From NCBI GenBank assembly GCA_964346725.1, contig CAYFVM010000017.1, positions 1 through 42,514 of the forward strand: a DNA stretch of 42,514 nt, in the 5' to 3' direction. Below the pieces are notes generated by a model that was not told the origin of the DNA, made no database searches, and saw nothing but the letters and a program-made list of their open reading frames with translations. The DNA is from UBA1715 sp964346725. GTDB lineage: Bacteria; Bacteroidota; Bacteroidia; Bacteroidales; UBA1715. A program made the position numbers and the translations under genes. Below are positions 29,295-37,471 of the stretch, piece by piece; positions within the stretch are counted from its first letter, which is position 1; each line of letters starts with the position of its first letter.

Positions 29295-29993
29295 CTACAT
29301 TAGCAAAAATATCGATGGACGTTTTTGGATTTCCGGTACTTGTTTTTTCCATTCGGCTATCGTTCTAGTCTTTATATCCTCAGTAGGTAAAGTAATATCA
29401 GTGGCTATACATAGCCTCGTTGTTGGTCGCAATATACTTGTCAATTCGGTAAATAATTGTTGGTTACGATAAGGTGTTTCCATAAAAATCTGTGTCTGTC
29501 CCGTACTGAGTGACACGGATTCCATCTGAAGTATTTTTTTCTTGCGTTCGTCTTTGATAGGAACATAACCATGAAAGGCGAAATTTTGTCCATTAAACCC
29601 CGAAGCTATCAAGGCCATAATGATAGAATTTGGGCCAACCAATGGTATAACCCGTATGCCTTTTTGATGTGCTTTTGCAACCACCAAATTGCCCGGATCT
29701 GCTATGCACGGCATCCCTGCTTCACTCACTATGCCCATATCATGTCCATCAAGCAATGGACGCATCATCTCATCGACTTGTTCATTGGGTGCATGTTTGT
29801 TAATCTCAAAGAAATGTGTTTTTTCTATATCCTTTTCAGGACATATTTTTTTAATAAACCGTCGTACTGTTCGAATATTTTCTACTATATACCAATCCAC
29901 AGTTCTAATTATGGTTCTATTAATCTCGGGAAACAACATTTCATATGCTTGTTCACCCATTTCGGAAGGAATTAAATAGATTTTCCCATTCAT
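29295..29993 (-). CDS. RsmI-like SAM-dependent methyltransferase
   Basis: A 232-residue tetrapyrrole-methylase-fold protein. SEAGMPCIADPG (residues 90-101) corresponds to the SDAGTPxISDPG motif of RsmI, the 16S rRNA C1402 2'-O-methyltransferase; IPLVGPNSIIMALIASGF and ETPYRNQQLF also fit. It is shorter than E. coli RsmI (about 286 residues) and lacks its usual N-terminal start (GTLYVVPTPIGNL), having GKIYLIPSEMGE instead. Bacteroidota often carry this short form beside a full RsmI, so the substrate is uncertain. First gene of a minus-strand unit and divergent from plsC. Confidence 0.85.
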   Translation of the reverse strand: MNGKIYLIPSEMGEQAYEMLFPEINRTIIRTVDWYIVENIRTVRRFIKKICPEKDIEKTHFFEINKHAPNEQVDEMMRPLLDGHDMGIVSEAGMPCIADPGNLVVAKAHQKGIRVIPLVGPNSIIMALIASGFNGQNFAFHGYVPIKDERKKKILQMESVSLSTGQTQIFMETPYRNQQLFTELTSILRPTTRLCIATDITLPTEDIKTRTIAEWKKQVPEIQKRPSIFLLM

Positions 29994-30074
29994 GTAAAAA
30001 AAAACTTTTTCTTTGTAAAAATAAAAAAAATACAGACAAGGTGGTACAACAACCTCTATAAAAACAAGTGAAAA

Positions 30075-30770
30075 ATGTTTATTATTAATTTTATTCAGCT
30101 TATTCTGCTTGGGTTATGGACATTCCTTTTTGTATATGTTCTTACCTTACTACTCCCTCCTCGCCTTTCTCTATGGCTTACTATACATTTGTGGGCGCCG
30201 GTCAATTCTCTTATCGTAATGAGTCCGATCAAAACCGAAAACCTAGAGAAACTTGACCCTAACAAGAATTACATTTTTATGGCAAACCACTCGTCGTTTT
30301 ATGACATTGCGTGCCTATTTTGGGGGTCAAAGCGCCCTCTTCATTTTTTATGCAAAGCCGAATTGCGCGAAAATATTCTCACCGGCTTTATGTTGCGTAA
30401 ACTTGATATGGTTTTCATAGACAGAAGAAATGCTCAAAATTCTGTTTCGAGTATGCGTCAAGCCGAAAAAATGCTTGCAAAAGGATGTGACATTGCTCTT
30501 TTCCCGGAAGGAACTCGCTCTAAAACCGGAGCATTATGCCCTTTTAAACGTGGAGGATTCAAACTTGCCATAGCTTCAAACACGGAAATTGTACCGGTAA
30601 CGATAAAAAACTCGGCTAAAGCATGGTCGCATTCTAATCTTCGCTTTAGACCAACCAAAGTAACGGTTCTTTTTCACGAACCTATTTCGGTACAAGGACT
30701 TCATGAAACCGATGCACTTCCATTGTCAAAACAAGTGTTTGAGATTATCAATAACGAATTAAAAAAGTAA
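30075..30770 (+). CDS. plsC: 1-acyl-sn-glycerol-3-phosphate acyltransferase (PlsC family)
   Basis: A 231-residue membrane acyltransferase. An N-terminal hydrophobic helix pair (about 5-45) precedes the catalytic HX4D motif NHSSFYD (His72, Asp77), FIDRRN (motif II) and FPEGTRS (143-149, motif III), then VPVTI (motif IV). It acylates lysophosphatidic acid to phosphatidic acid in phospholipid synthesis. Single gene, divergent from the methylase gene and convergent with the LytTR gene, with a bidirectional terminator between them. Confidence 0.93.
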   Translation: MFIINFIQLILLGLWTFLFVYVLTLLLPPRLSLWLTIHLWAPVNSLIVMSPIKTENLEKLDPNKNYIFMANHSSFYDIACLFWGSKRPLHFLCKAELRENILTGFMLRKLDMVFIDRRNAQNSVSSMRQAEKMLAKGCDIALFPEGTRSKTGALCPFKRGGFKLAIASNTEIVPVTIKNSAKAWSHSNLRFRPTKVTVLFHEPISVQGLHETDALPLSKQVFEIINNELKK

Positions 30771-30852
30771 GGACAAGATTAAAAAGAAACATATTCATAT
30801 TTCTCTGCACCTACTCTACTATTCCGTAGTATTTAATTGACGATTAAACAAT

Positions 30853-30885
30853 AAAAAAGTCTATACTAATTGTATAGACCTTTTT
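30853..30885. terminator. Bidirectional intrinsic terminator
   Basis: An 8-bp stem (30859-30866 with 30872-30879), 5-nt loop, with an A run before it (30853-30858) and a T run after it (30881-30885). It can end both plsC (+) and the LytTR gene (-). Confidence 0.85.
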
Positions 30886-30916
30886 ATTTGACGCAAGCGC
30901 TCAATACTTAAACGAC

Positions 30917-31816
30917 CTACTTACTACTACAAGTATATTGCATAAATGCTGCTGATGTCTCTTCTTTGTACGTTTTAGAGACAGGAATTTCTTTCAAAGG
31001 TTGAACATCAAGTTCCAGCACCAAACCTTCCACACCTTTGCGCAACGCTACAGCATGATTGAAATTAACCATATATGATCTATGGCAACGGAATAATGTT
31101 GTATCTTTAAAATCATCTGCCAAGCGCTTTAGTGAATTTCGCAAAAGGAATTCAGATATTTTACCTTGATTTTGGTATTTAATAATAACATAGTTGTCTG
31201 ATGCTTCCAACCAAATAACACTTTCAGCTTTCACCGAAAATTTCGGTTCTCCTTTTTCATCTCGGAACTGCAATACATAAGGTTGGTCGGCAGAACCTAT
31301 TCCTCCCACTGTTTCTTGCACCTTACCTTGCAACTCCATTAATCGCTTCTTTTTATCTTTAAATGCAAGATATAACCACGCTATTACGGTAGGAATTAGC
31401 AATACAAAAAATATCGCTACAAATACATTCCAAAACAAATCCCACGTTTCTACTCCATCTACCAACCGTGGCATCCATATTTTAGCAATTGTTGTGTAAA
31501 TAACAGACATGGATGATATTTCGCCAAAGATCCATACCGCATATACCCAATAAAAAATACGATGACGGAGAGCATATTGATAAAACAACAGCCTACTGAT
31601 TGCCAAAACTATAAAACCAACGAACACAACACCACTAGACCATAAAAAATACTCCAGTTTTTCAGTATTACCAAGGTCTCCGGTGTTGAACGGCTTGTAT
31701 ATATTGATAAATAATATAGCAAAGAATACAGAGAAAAACACTTGTTCTGCTAACCCTGATTTACTTTTAATATAATTTGGCAGTTCTTCACGTTGTGAAA
31801 ATTCAATTAAATTCAT
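30917..31816 (-). CDS. Membrane-bound LytTR-family DNA-binding regulator
   Basis: A 299-residue protein with four predicted transmembrane helices in the first 170 residues (about 27-41, 57-79, 88-110, 130-155), a short linker, and a C-terminal LytTR domain (about 200-295) with VIWLEASDNYVIIKY, LFRCHRSYMVN and LKEIPVSKTY. LytTR domains bind direct repeats in promoters and often control envelope or exported factors. There is no receiver domain and no adjacent histidine kinase, so it would have to sense a membrane signal itself. A -7 box lies 27 bp upstream. Target genes are unknown. Confidence 0.9.
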   Translation of the reverse strand: MNLIEFSQREELPNYIKSKSGLAEQVFFSVFFAILFINIYKPFNTGDLGNTEKLEYFLWSSGVVFVGFIVLAISRLLFYQYALRHRIFYWVYAVWIFGEISSMSVIYTTIAKIWMPRLVDGVETWDLFWNVFVAIFFVLLIPTVIAWLYLAFKDKKKRLMELQGKVQETVGGIGSADQPYVLQFRDEKGEPKFSVKAESVIWLEASDNYVIIKYQNQGKISEFLLRNSLKRLADDFKDTTLFRCHRSYMVNFNHAVALRKGVEGLVLELDVQPLKEIPVSKTYKEETSAAFMQYTCSSK

Positions 31817-31842
31817 AGTCTCTTATTTATATTTAATTTGTA

Positions 31843-31850
31843 CAAAGTTA
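31843..31850 (-). promoter_or_regulatory. Candidate -7 box for the LytTR gene
   Basis: Minus strand TAACTTTG matches TAnnTTTG, 26 bp before the ATG. No clear -33 TTTG. Confidence 0.5.
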
Positions 31851-31988
31851 TTTTTTTTTGATTATCATCATTGAATATAAACATCTATATTTTTCTTCTG
31901 CGAAAAATATTTGAGAAATTAGATACAAATCTTCTCACAAAAAAGTGCAGAATAAAGCATAATTCATAACTCATAACTAAAAAAAAAC

Positions 31989-31996
31989 TATCTTTG
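31989..31996 (+). promoter_or_regulatory. Candidate -7 box for the FKBP gene
   Basis: TATCTTTG, an exact match to TAnnTTTG, ends 21 bp before the ATG at 32018. The upstream sequence is A-rich without an obvious -33 TTTG. Confidence 0.55.
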
Positions 31997-32017
31997 CATT
32001 GAACAAAAACAATTCAA

Positions 32018-32620
32018 ATGATACAAACAGATTTAGACAAAGCAAGCTATAGCTTAGGCATGAACATTGGCACAAGTTTGCAAGGCGAAGGCGTTACTGA
32101 AATTAATGCTGAAATGTTCGCAAAAGGACTTGATGATATGATGAAAAAAAACACGTTGGAACTTTCATTACAAGAAGCCTACGAAACTATTCAAGAATTT
32201 TTGGCTAAAGCAAATGCTAAAAAATTTGAAAAAAACATAACGGAAGCTAATGAGTTTTTCAAGAAAAATGCTAAAAAAACAGGTGTTGTAACCTTACCTA
32301 GCGGACTTCAATATGAAATTATGAAAGAAGGTAATGGTCCAAAACCTAAGGCAACAGACAACGTAACTACACATTACCATGGTACATTGCTTAATGGAAC
32401 CGTATTTGACAGTTCTGTACAACGCAACCAACCAGCTTCTTTCCCTGTAAATGGTGTAATTCAAGGTTGGATTGAAGCTTTACAACTAATGCCTGTAGGC
32501 TCAAAATGGAAACTTTATATTCCTTCTGAATTGGCTTATGGTTCCAACCCACACCCTGGAGGACCTATTGAACCACACATGGCTCTCATTTTTGAGGTTG
32601 AATTATTAAGTATAAATTAA
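32018..32620 (+). CDS. FKBP-type peptidyl-prolyl cis-trans isomerase
   Basis: A 200-residue protein of the FkpA/Mip/FKBP22 type: an N-terminal helical dimerisation part (about 1-95, beginning DLDKASYSLGMNIGTSL) and a C-terminal FKBP domain (about 110-199) with VTTHYHGTLLNGTVFDSS, VIQGWIEALQLMPVGSKWKLYIP and LAYGSNPHPGGPIEPHMALIFEVELL. The core active-site residues (Tyr, Phe-Asp, Val-Ile, Trp, Tyr) are present. No signal peptide is visible, so a cytoplasmic location is likely, unlike periplasmic FkpA. A terminator follows 11 bp after the stop. Confidence 0.95.
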   Translation: MIQTDLDKASYSLGMNIGTSLQGEGVTEINAEMFAKGLDDMMKKNTLELSLQEAYETIQEFLAKANAKKFEKNITEANEFFKKNAKKTGVVTLPSGLQYEIMKEGNGPKPKATDNVTTHYHGTLLNGTVFDSSVQRNQPASFPVNGVIQGWIEALQLMPVGSKWKLYIPSELAYGSNPHPGGPIEPHMALIFEVELLSIN

Positions 32621-32630
32621 TTCACAAAAC

Positions 32631-32656
32631 AAGGCGGGAAATCCGCCTTTGTTTTT
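32631..32656 (+). terminator. Intrinsic terminator of the FKBP gene
   Basis: Stem 32631-32637 with 32643-32649, 5-nt loop, then TGTTTTT. Its right arm and T tract overlap the -33 box and spacer of the next promoter. Confidence 0.82.
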
Positions 32657-32678
32657 ATGTATAAAAGCTATATATTTG
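32648..32678 (+). promoter_or_regulatory. Full Bacteroidota promoter for the second PorE-like gene
   Basis: TTTG (32648-32651), a 19-nt spacer, then TATATTTG (32671-32678): an exact match to both boxes. The predicted start near 32685 leaves a leader of about 17 nt before the ATG at 32702, and this rules out the in-frame ATG at 32657. Confidence 0.8.
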
Positions 32679-32701
32679 AATCGAAATTTGTGGTTCTCAA
32701 T

Positions 32702-34687
32702 ATGAAAAGATTTCTTATATACACGTTTGCGTTCTTGTTTCTTTCTTCTCAAGTTTATAGTCAAGGAAGCCTTAAAAAACAAGCTGAACAAGCATTAAAG
32801 ACAAACGAATATACGTTTGCAATCAATACCTACAAAAGTCTATTCTCCCAAATAGAGAACGAGGACCCTGAAAAAGCAAAGATAGCATACGAAATAGGGT
32901 ATTGTTATAGAAATATATCCCAACCTTTACACGCACAACTTTGGCTACAAAAAGCAATTGATTTAAAATATGAAGACCCAATTGTATATCTTTATTGTGC
33001 CGATGCTCAACGCATGAACGAAAAATTTGACGATGCAATTTCAACATATCAACAATATCGTACGCTTGTTCCTGAGGATAAACGAGGAAAAGAAGGTATA
33101 GAATCTTGTAATACTGCTAAAAAATGGTTGCAATACCCTACAAACTACAAGGTTACAAATCTTGCATATCTTAACACTGATTATTCAGACTATTCACCAT
33201 TCTTTCTCTTTGATGGCATAAGTAATACCCTCTATTTCTCTTCATCGAGTGATAATGCCAATGGCGACAAGATACATGGAGGTAGTGGACAAAATTTTTG
33301 TGATATTTTTTCATCAAACGAAGATGCAAAAGGTGCATGGTCAATCCCTGTTTCTATTTCCGAACTAATAAATTCACCACAAGAAGAAGGAACTCCTAGC
33401 CTTACCAAAAATGGATGTCTCTTATTTTATACCCAATGTGAATACGGAGAAAAACGTAATCATTGTCAGATCATGTCTTCTACCAAAATAGGCGCTTCGT
33501 GGGACGAACCTAACATTATGCGTTTCCTAGGACCAGATACAAGTGACTACGTTCATCCTTCGATTTCTGGAGATGGTCTTACACTCTATTTTGCATCAAA
33601 CAGAGTTGGCGGATATGGCGGATATGACATTTGGTATTGTACTCGTGAAAGTGAGAACGAAAAATGGACTAAACCTAAAAATGCTGGTCCAACAATAAAC
33701 ACAAAAAGAGATGAATTATTTCCCTACTATCGAAGTTCCGATAGCTCTCTCTACTTTGCATCAAATGGCTTCATTGGAATGGGCGGATTAGATATTTACC
33801 GTGTTAACTATGACGATAAAGGCAAACAATACGTGCTCAATTTAATGAGTCCTATAAATTCATCATCTGACGACTTTGGAATTACATTTAGAGACTCTCT
33901 TGAAGAAGGATATTTCAGTTCTAACCGTCCTGGTGGTAAAGGATATGATGATATTTACTTTTTTTCTATAGCAAAATTGAATTTCTCGGTAAGAGGACAA
34001 GTTATAAACGATTTGACCGGAGATCCTGTTTCCAATGCCGTTGTAAGTTTAATAGGTAGTGATGGAACCTCTCTTGAAGTAAGATCCGACAGAAACGGTT
34101 TTTATCAATATCAACTAAACCCACAAGCAAATTATGTGCTTTTGGCTACGCATGAAGGGTATTTGAATAGTAAATATAAAATATCTACCTACGGACGAAC
34201 CGACAATAAAGATTACGAAGCAAATATTTACCTTACTCTATTGGATATTCCAATAGAAGTGCCTAATGTACTTTATGATGTAAATTTCTGGTATTTGCGT
34301 CCAGAATCTATCGTGTCGCTCACAAAACTATATGAAACACTCGAAGATAATCCCAATATTGCGATAGAACTTAGTTCACACACCGATTACCGTGTAGGAT
34401 CTAGAATGAGTAACGAAGAATTATCACAGCTTCGCGCCCAATCGGTTGTGGATTTTCTAATTTCTAAGGGAATTGACAAAGGACGTCTTATTGCAAAAGG
34501 ATATGGAGCCAGCAAACCTAAAGTAATCGATATGCGTTATGCAGAATTGTATGACTTTTTACCTATTGGTGTCACACTTACTCCTGAGTTTATTAAGAAA
34601 TTGCCAGTAGAACAACAAGGAATCTGCCACCAAATAAACAGACGTACAGAATTTAGAGTTATATCAGCAAATTATAAAAAACAATGA
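32702..34687 (+). CDS. Second PorE-like protein: TPR, PD40, CRD, OmpA domain (signal peptide I)
   Basis: A 661-residue protein with a type I signal peptide (MKRFLIYTFAFLFLSSQVYS, residues 1-20) instead of a lipobox. Domain order matches the protein at 10310-12349: TPR helices (about 22-150), PD40 propeller (about 160-430, e.g. SGDGLTLYFASNRVGGYGGYD), regulatory-like beta-sandwich (about 435-515, FSVRGQVINDLTGDPVSNAVVSLIG) and OmpA C-terminal domain (about 519-655) with SSHTDYRVGSRMSNEELSQLRAQ. Both proteins end their OmpA domain with INRRTE. It is a probable peptidoglycan-tethered T9SS accessory protein. ATG at 32702 was chosen because of the signal peptide and the promoter position. Its stop overlaps the purM start (ATGA). 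Confidence 0.87.
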   Translation: MKRFLIYTFAFLFLSSQVYSQGSLKKQAEQALKTNEYTFAINTYKSLFSQIENEDPEKAKIAYEIGYCYRNISQPLHAQLWLQKAIDLKYEDPIVYLYCADAQRMNEKFDDAISTYQQYRTLVPEDKRGKEGIESCNTAKKWLQYPTNYKVTNLAYLNTDYSDYSPFFLFDGISNTLYFSSSSDNANGDKIHGGSGQNFCDIFSSNEDAKGAWSIPVSISELINSPQEEGTPSLTKNGCLLFYTQCEYGEKRNHCQIMSSTKIGASWDEPNIMRFLGPDTSDYVHPSISGDGLTLYFASNRVGGYGGYDIWYCTRESENEKWTKPKNAGPTINTKRDELFPYYRSSDSSLYFASNGFIGMGGLDIYRVNYDDKGKQYVLNLMSPINSSSDDFGITFRDSLEEGYFSSNRPGGKGYDDIYFFSIAKLNFSVRGQVINDLTGDPVSNAVVSLIGSDGTSLEVRSDRNGFYQYQLNPQANYVLLATHEGYLNSKYKISTYGRTDNKDYEANIYLTLLDIPIEVPNVLYDVNFWYLRPESIVSLTKLYETLEDNPNIAIELSSHTDYRVGSRMSNEELSQLRAQSVVDFLISKGIDKGRLIAKGYGASKPKVIDMRYAELYDFLPIGVTLTPEFIKKLPVEQQGICHQINRRTEFRVISANYKKQ

Positions 34688-35853
34688 CAGTTGAATCACG
34701 ATATATGCAGCGTGGAGTTTCTGCAGGTAAAGAAGACGTACACAATGCAATCAAAAATATAGACAAAGGACTTTATCCACAAGCATTCTGCAAAATTATT
34801 CCTGACATATTAGGAGGCAATCCTGCTTATTGCAATATAATGCACGCCGATGGTGCAGGAACAAAATCATCACTTGCATATCTCTATTGGAAAGAAACTG
34901 GTGACGTCTCCGTATGGAAAGGTATAGCGCAAGATGCTCTTATCATGAACATTGACGACCTACTCTGCGTAGGAGCCGTTGACAATATTTTAGTTTCATC
35001 AACTATAGGACGAAACAAAATAGTAATACCGGGAGAAGTTATTTCGGCAATTATTAATGGTACCGATGAACTTTTAGCAGAACTCCGCAACATGGGAGTT
35101 GGTGTGTATGCTACTGGTGGCGAAACTGCCGATGTAGGCGACTTGGTACGTACTATCATAGTAGACAGCACAGTAACATGCCGAATGAAACGAAGCGATG
35201 TGGTAAACAATGCCAATATACAAGCCGGTGATGTGATTGTTGGTTTAGCTTCATACGGACAAGCAACCTACGAAAAAGAATACAATGGTGGAATGGGAAG
35301 CAACGGATTAACATCAGCACGTCATGATGTGTTTGAAAAATACCTTGCACAAAAATATCCTGAGAGCTATGATGCTAACGTTCCTGAAGACCTTGTTTAT
35401 TCAGGTAAGCTAAAACTCACCGATACCGTACAAGATTCACCTCTTGATGCAGGTAAATTAGTACTTTCACCCACACGAACCTACGCACCGGTCATTAAGA
35501 AATTGCTTGATGCTATGCGTCCTCAAATACATGGTATGGTACACTGTTCGGGTGGTGCGCAAACCAAAATATTGCACTTTATCAATAACTTGAAAGTAGT
35601 TAAAGACAATCTTTTCCCTGTGCCTCCTCTCTTCAAAACCATTCACGAACAAAGTGGTACAAGCTGGGCTGAGATGTACAAAGTATTCAATATGGGACAT
35701 AGAATGGAAATATATGTTTCTCCGGAACAAGCTGAACAGGTTATTGCCATTTCTCGGTCATTCAATATTGATGCGAAGATAGTTGGTCACATTGAAGCTT
35801 CTGACAAGAAAGAATTAGTCATCAAAAGTGAATTTGGTACGTTTGAATATTAA
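34684..35853 (+). CDS. purM: Phosphoribosylformylglycinamidine cyclo-ligase (AIR synthase)
   Basis: A 389-residue PurM-family protein. Motifs: YMQRGVSAGKEDVHNAIK near the start, MHADGAGTKSSLAY (ATP/substrate loop), QDALIMNIDDLLCVGA, YATGGETADVGD and VQDSPLDAGKLVLSPTRTY, then HCSGGAQTKILHF and VFNMGHRMEIYV. It closes FGAM to AIR in purine synthesis using ATP. It is of the longer Bacteroidota type (E. coli PurM has 345 residues). Its start overlaps the stop of the PorE-like gene by 4 bp, so the two are translationally coupled although functionally unrelated. It converges on the 2H phosphoesterase gene with overlapping stop codons. Confidence 0.93.
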   Translation: MTVESRYMQRGVSAGKEDVHNAIKNIDKGLYPQAFCKIIPDILGGNPAYCNIMHADGAGTKSSLAYLYWKETGDVSVWKGIAQDALIMNIDDLLCVGAVDNILVSSTIGRNKIVIPGEVISAIINGTDELLAELRNMGVGVYATGGETADVGDLVRTIIVDSTVTCRMKRSDVVNNANIQAGDVIVGLASYGQATYEKEYNGGMGSNGLTSARHDVFEKYLAQKYPESYDANVPEDLVYSGKLKLTDTVQDSPLDAGKLVLSPTRTYAPVIKKLLDAMRPQIHGMVHCSGGAQTKILHFINNLKVVKDNLFPVPPLFKTIHEQSGTSWAEMYKVFNMGHRMEIYVSPEQAEQVIAISRSFNIDAKIVGHIEASDKKELVIKSEFGTFEY

Positions 35854-36533
35854 CGTAACGAAAATGTGTGCAATAACTGCACATGTTGATTTCTTTGATA
35901 CCAATCATTATACACCAAAGCAACCTCGGTACAATTGAAGCTACCAAAGTTTGTGTTCCGATATTTTGAAAGCAATTCTACAAATCGTTGCGGGTTTCGC
36001 AATGGGTTGGAAAATCGTATAACCGTGGAATGAGCGGTTTCTATATTATATCGAGCATCCATTGTTTCATACAACCTCGACTTTCGTACCTCCGAGCGTA
36101 TTGACTCTCGGAGTATTTGCAACGAATCATCTGTTGGAAAGCCTTGCACCATTACACACGAAGGCGATGCGATAACACCCTGAAACGAAATAGTAAAAGG
36201 GTTGCTTGTTTTCATAGCTGCCGTCAAAACATCAATATATTCCTGCACATTAATTGTATTGAGTAAAAAATTTTCTGCACAAGAAATCACAGAAAGCACC
36301 GTTATATGTATATCTAAGAATGGATAATAATATTGTTCCGGTTCATATGAATAGATGTCTGACAAAAAAGTAACTATATTCTCTTTAACCTCTGCCGATG
36401 GATAAATTACCAATGATATTCCCCTACGTGTATCAGATATTGCCTGAACCTTAGAATCTATTTGATATTCTCCCGAACAAATCATAGGCTCGGATTTTTT
36501 CCACATACCCGTATAAACGTTGAGTAAATTCAT
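35850..36533 (-). CDS. 2H phosphoesterase / 2'-5' RNA ligase family protein
   Basis: A 227-residue protein with the two H-x-T/S motifs of the 2H phosphoesterase superfamily: HITV (His76, Thr78) and HSTV (His168, Thr170), about 90 residues apart as in LigT-like folds. No signal peptide. Members act on 2',3'-cyclic phosphates or 2'-5' linkages in RNA, but the substrate here cannot be predicted. Its stop shares 3 bases with the purM stop on the other strand, and no terminator separates the two genes. Confidence 0.8.
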   Translation of the reverse strand: MNLLNVYTGMWKKSEPMICSGEYQIDSKVQAISDTRRGISLVIYPSAEVKENIVTFLSDIYSYEPEQYYYPFLDIHITVLSVISCAENFLLNTINVQEYIDVLTAAMKTSNPFTISFQGVIASPSCVMVQGFPTDDSLQILRESIRSEVRKSRLYETMDARYNIETAHSTVIRFSNPLRNPQRFVELLSKYRNTNFGSFNCTEVALVYNDWYQRNQHVQLLHTFSLR

Positions 36534-36592
36534 GTTAAAAAGAGAATATCACATGTTTTTTCTGCAAAAAAAGCACTTTTTTTGATTTTCAG

Positions 36593-36623
36593 TTTGTTTA
36601 TCTGGGAAAAAAAATTATCTTTA
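36593..36623 (+). promoter_or_regulatory. Promoter of the tail-anchored unknown gene
   Basis: TTTG (36593-36596), 19-nt spacer, TATCTTTA (36616-36623; one mismatch to TAnnTTTG). The ATG follows at 36653. Confidence 0.65.
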
Positions 36624-36652
36624 TGTTGTGAAAATCATATATACAATTAATT

Positions 36653-37351
36653 ATGGCAACTCAAATGACATCTCAAAATAGGAGCTACGAACTTAAAAAG
36701 CTCAAAGCAGTATGCGTAGCTGAGGAAAACCGCAAGTATCTTATTTCTCAGCGTAAAAGGGTGCATGGAAAAACTCTAGCTGACCAGGCTAATACAGGAT
36801 TAAAAGCAACTCCCTGCGATGTATACATATATATTATTGGTCAAGATGCTGAGGCTAATGATCTTCAAGAACAATTCAAGACTACTCGCAGTTATAATAA
36901 GACAAAGATATTTGCAGACCCTAAAGCATTAAAAAAATATCTTGATAACGTTAAATACCCTCAATGCGCTATTATTATAGCCATATACATTCAATCTGAT
37001 GAAGCAACAGATGAAAGTGTAGAAGCTGATTTCTCAACTTTGTCGCAAATAAAACAAGAAGATCCTAGCATGGATATGATACTATTATCAACGGCAACAA
37101 CACATTCGCAACGTTTTGACTCTATGGTTTTGAAAAATTCCGAAATGTTAGGAAAATTCGTTACCGTTATTACATGGGCTATTCGCGAACAAGATCGTAT
37201 TCGTAAACAAGTGGAAGCAAAACAATTCATTAAACTAGGTATTATAGTGTTTGTTTCACTTATAGCACTCCTCTTTATTATTGATTTTGTAACTGGAGTG
37301 TTGTCACCAATAAAACAAGGATTCTTTGGCATTGTCCCTATACCACAATAG
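36653..37351 (+). CDS. Uncharacterised protein with receiver-like fold and C-terminal membrane anchor
   Basis: A 232-residue protein that I do not recognise. Residues 1-50 are basic and helical. Residues about 54-175 show alternating hydrophobic strands and helices (CDVYIYIIG, PQCAIIIAIYIQ, SMDMILLSTAT, FVTVITWAIREQDRI), reminiscent of a response-regulator receiver domain, but no acidic phosphorylation pocket in the usual place is evident. Residues about 193-217 are a single strong transmembrane helix (IKLGIIVFVSLIALLFIIDF) followed by a 15-residue tail, so the soluble part probably faces the cytoplasm. It has its own promoter and a strong hairpin after the stop, so it appears to be a single-gene unit. 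Confidence 0.8.
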   Translation: MATQMTSQNRSYELKKLKAVCVAEENRKYLISQRKRVHGKTLADQANTGLKATPCDVYIYIIGQDAEANDLQEQFKTTRSYNKTKIFADPKALKKYLDNVKYPQCAIIIAIYIQSDEATDESVEADFSTLSQIKQEDPSMDMILLSTATTHSQRFDSMVLKNSEMLGKFVTVITWAIREQDRIRKQVEAKQFIKLGIIVFVSLIALLFIIDFVTGVLSPIKQGFFGIVPIPQ

Positions 37352-37425
37352 CAGACGCTTTGTCAGTTGTGCCATACTCGGATATGACACTATGACAAGT
37401 TTTACTTGATGGCACATAAATTGAC

Positions 37426-37465
37426 AAAAGGTTATACAAAAAATGTATAACCTTTTTAATTTTTG
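37426..37465 (+). terminator. Strong hairpin just upstream of htpG
   Basis: A perfect 12-bp stem (37426-37437 with 37445-37456) with a 7-nt loop, followed by T-rich sequence. It most simply ends the transcript of the gene at 36653-37351, but it lies 15 bp before the htpG ATG and so may also be part of the htpG leader. Confidence 0.75.
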
Positions 37466-37471
37466 ATAGAT

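Noticed and set aside
32657..32701. Earlier start for the second PorE-like gene
   Set aside because: The ATG at 32657 lies before the predicted transcription start and inside the FKBP terminator/promoter; the 32702 start gives a clean signal peptide.
37463..37471. TTG start for htpG
   Set aside because: It adds three residues not seen in the family and lies in the T-rich tail of the hairpin; the ATG at 37472 gives the standard start.
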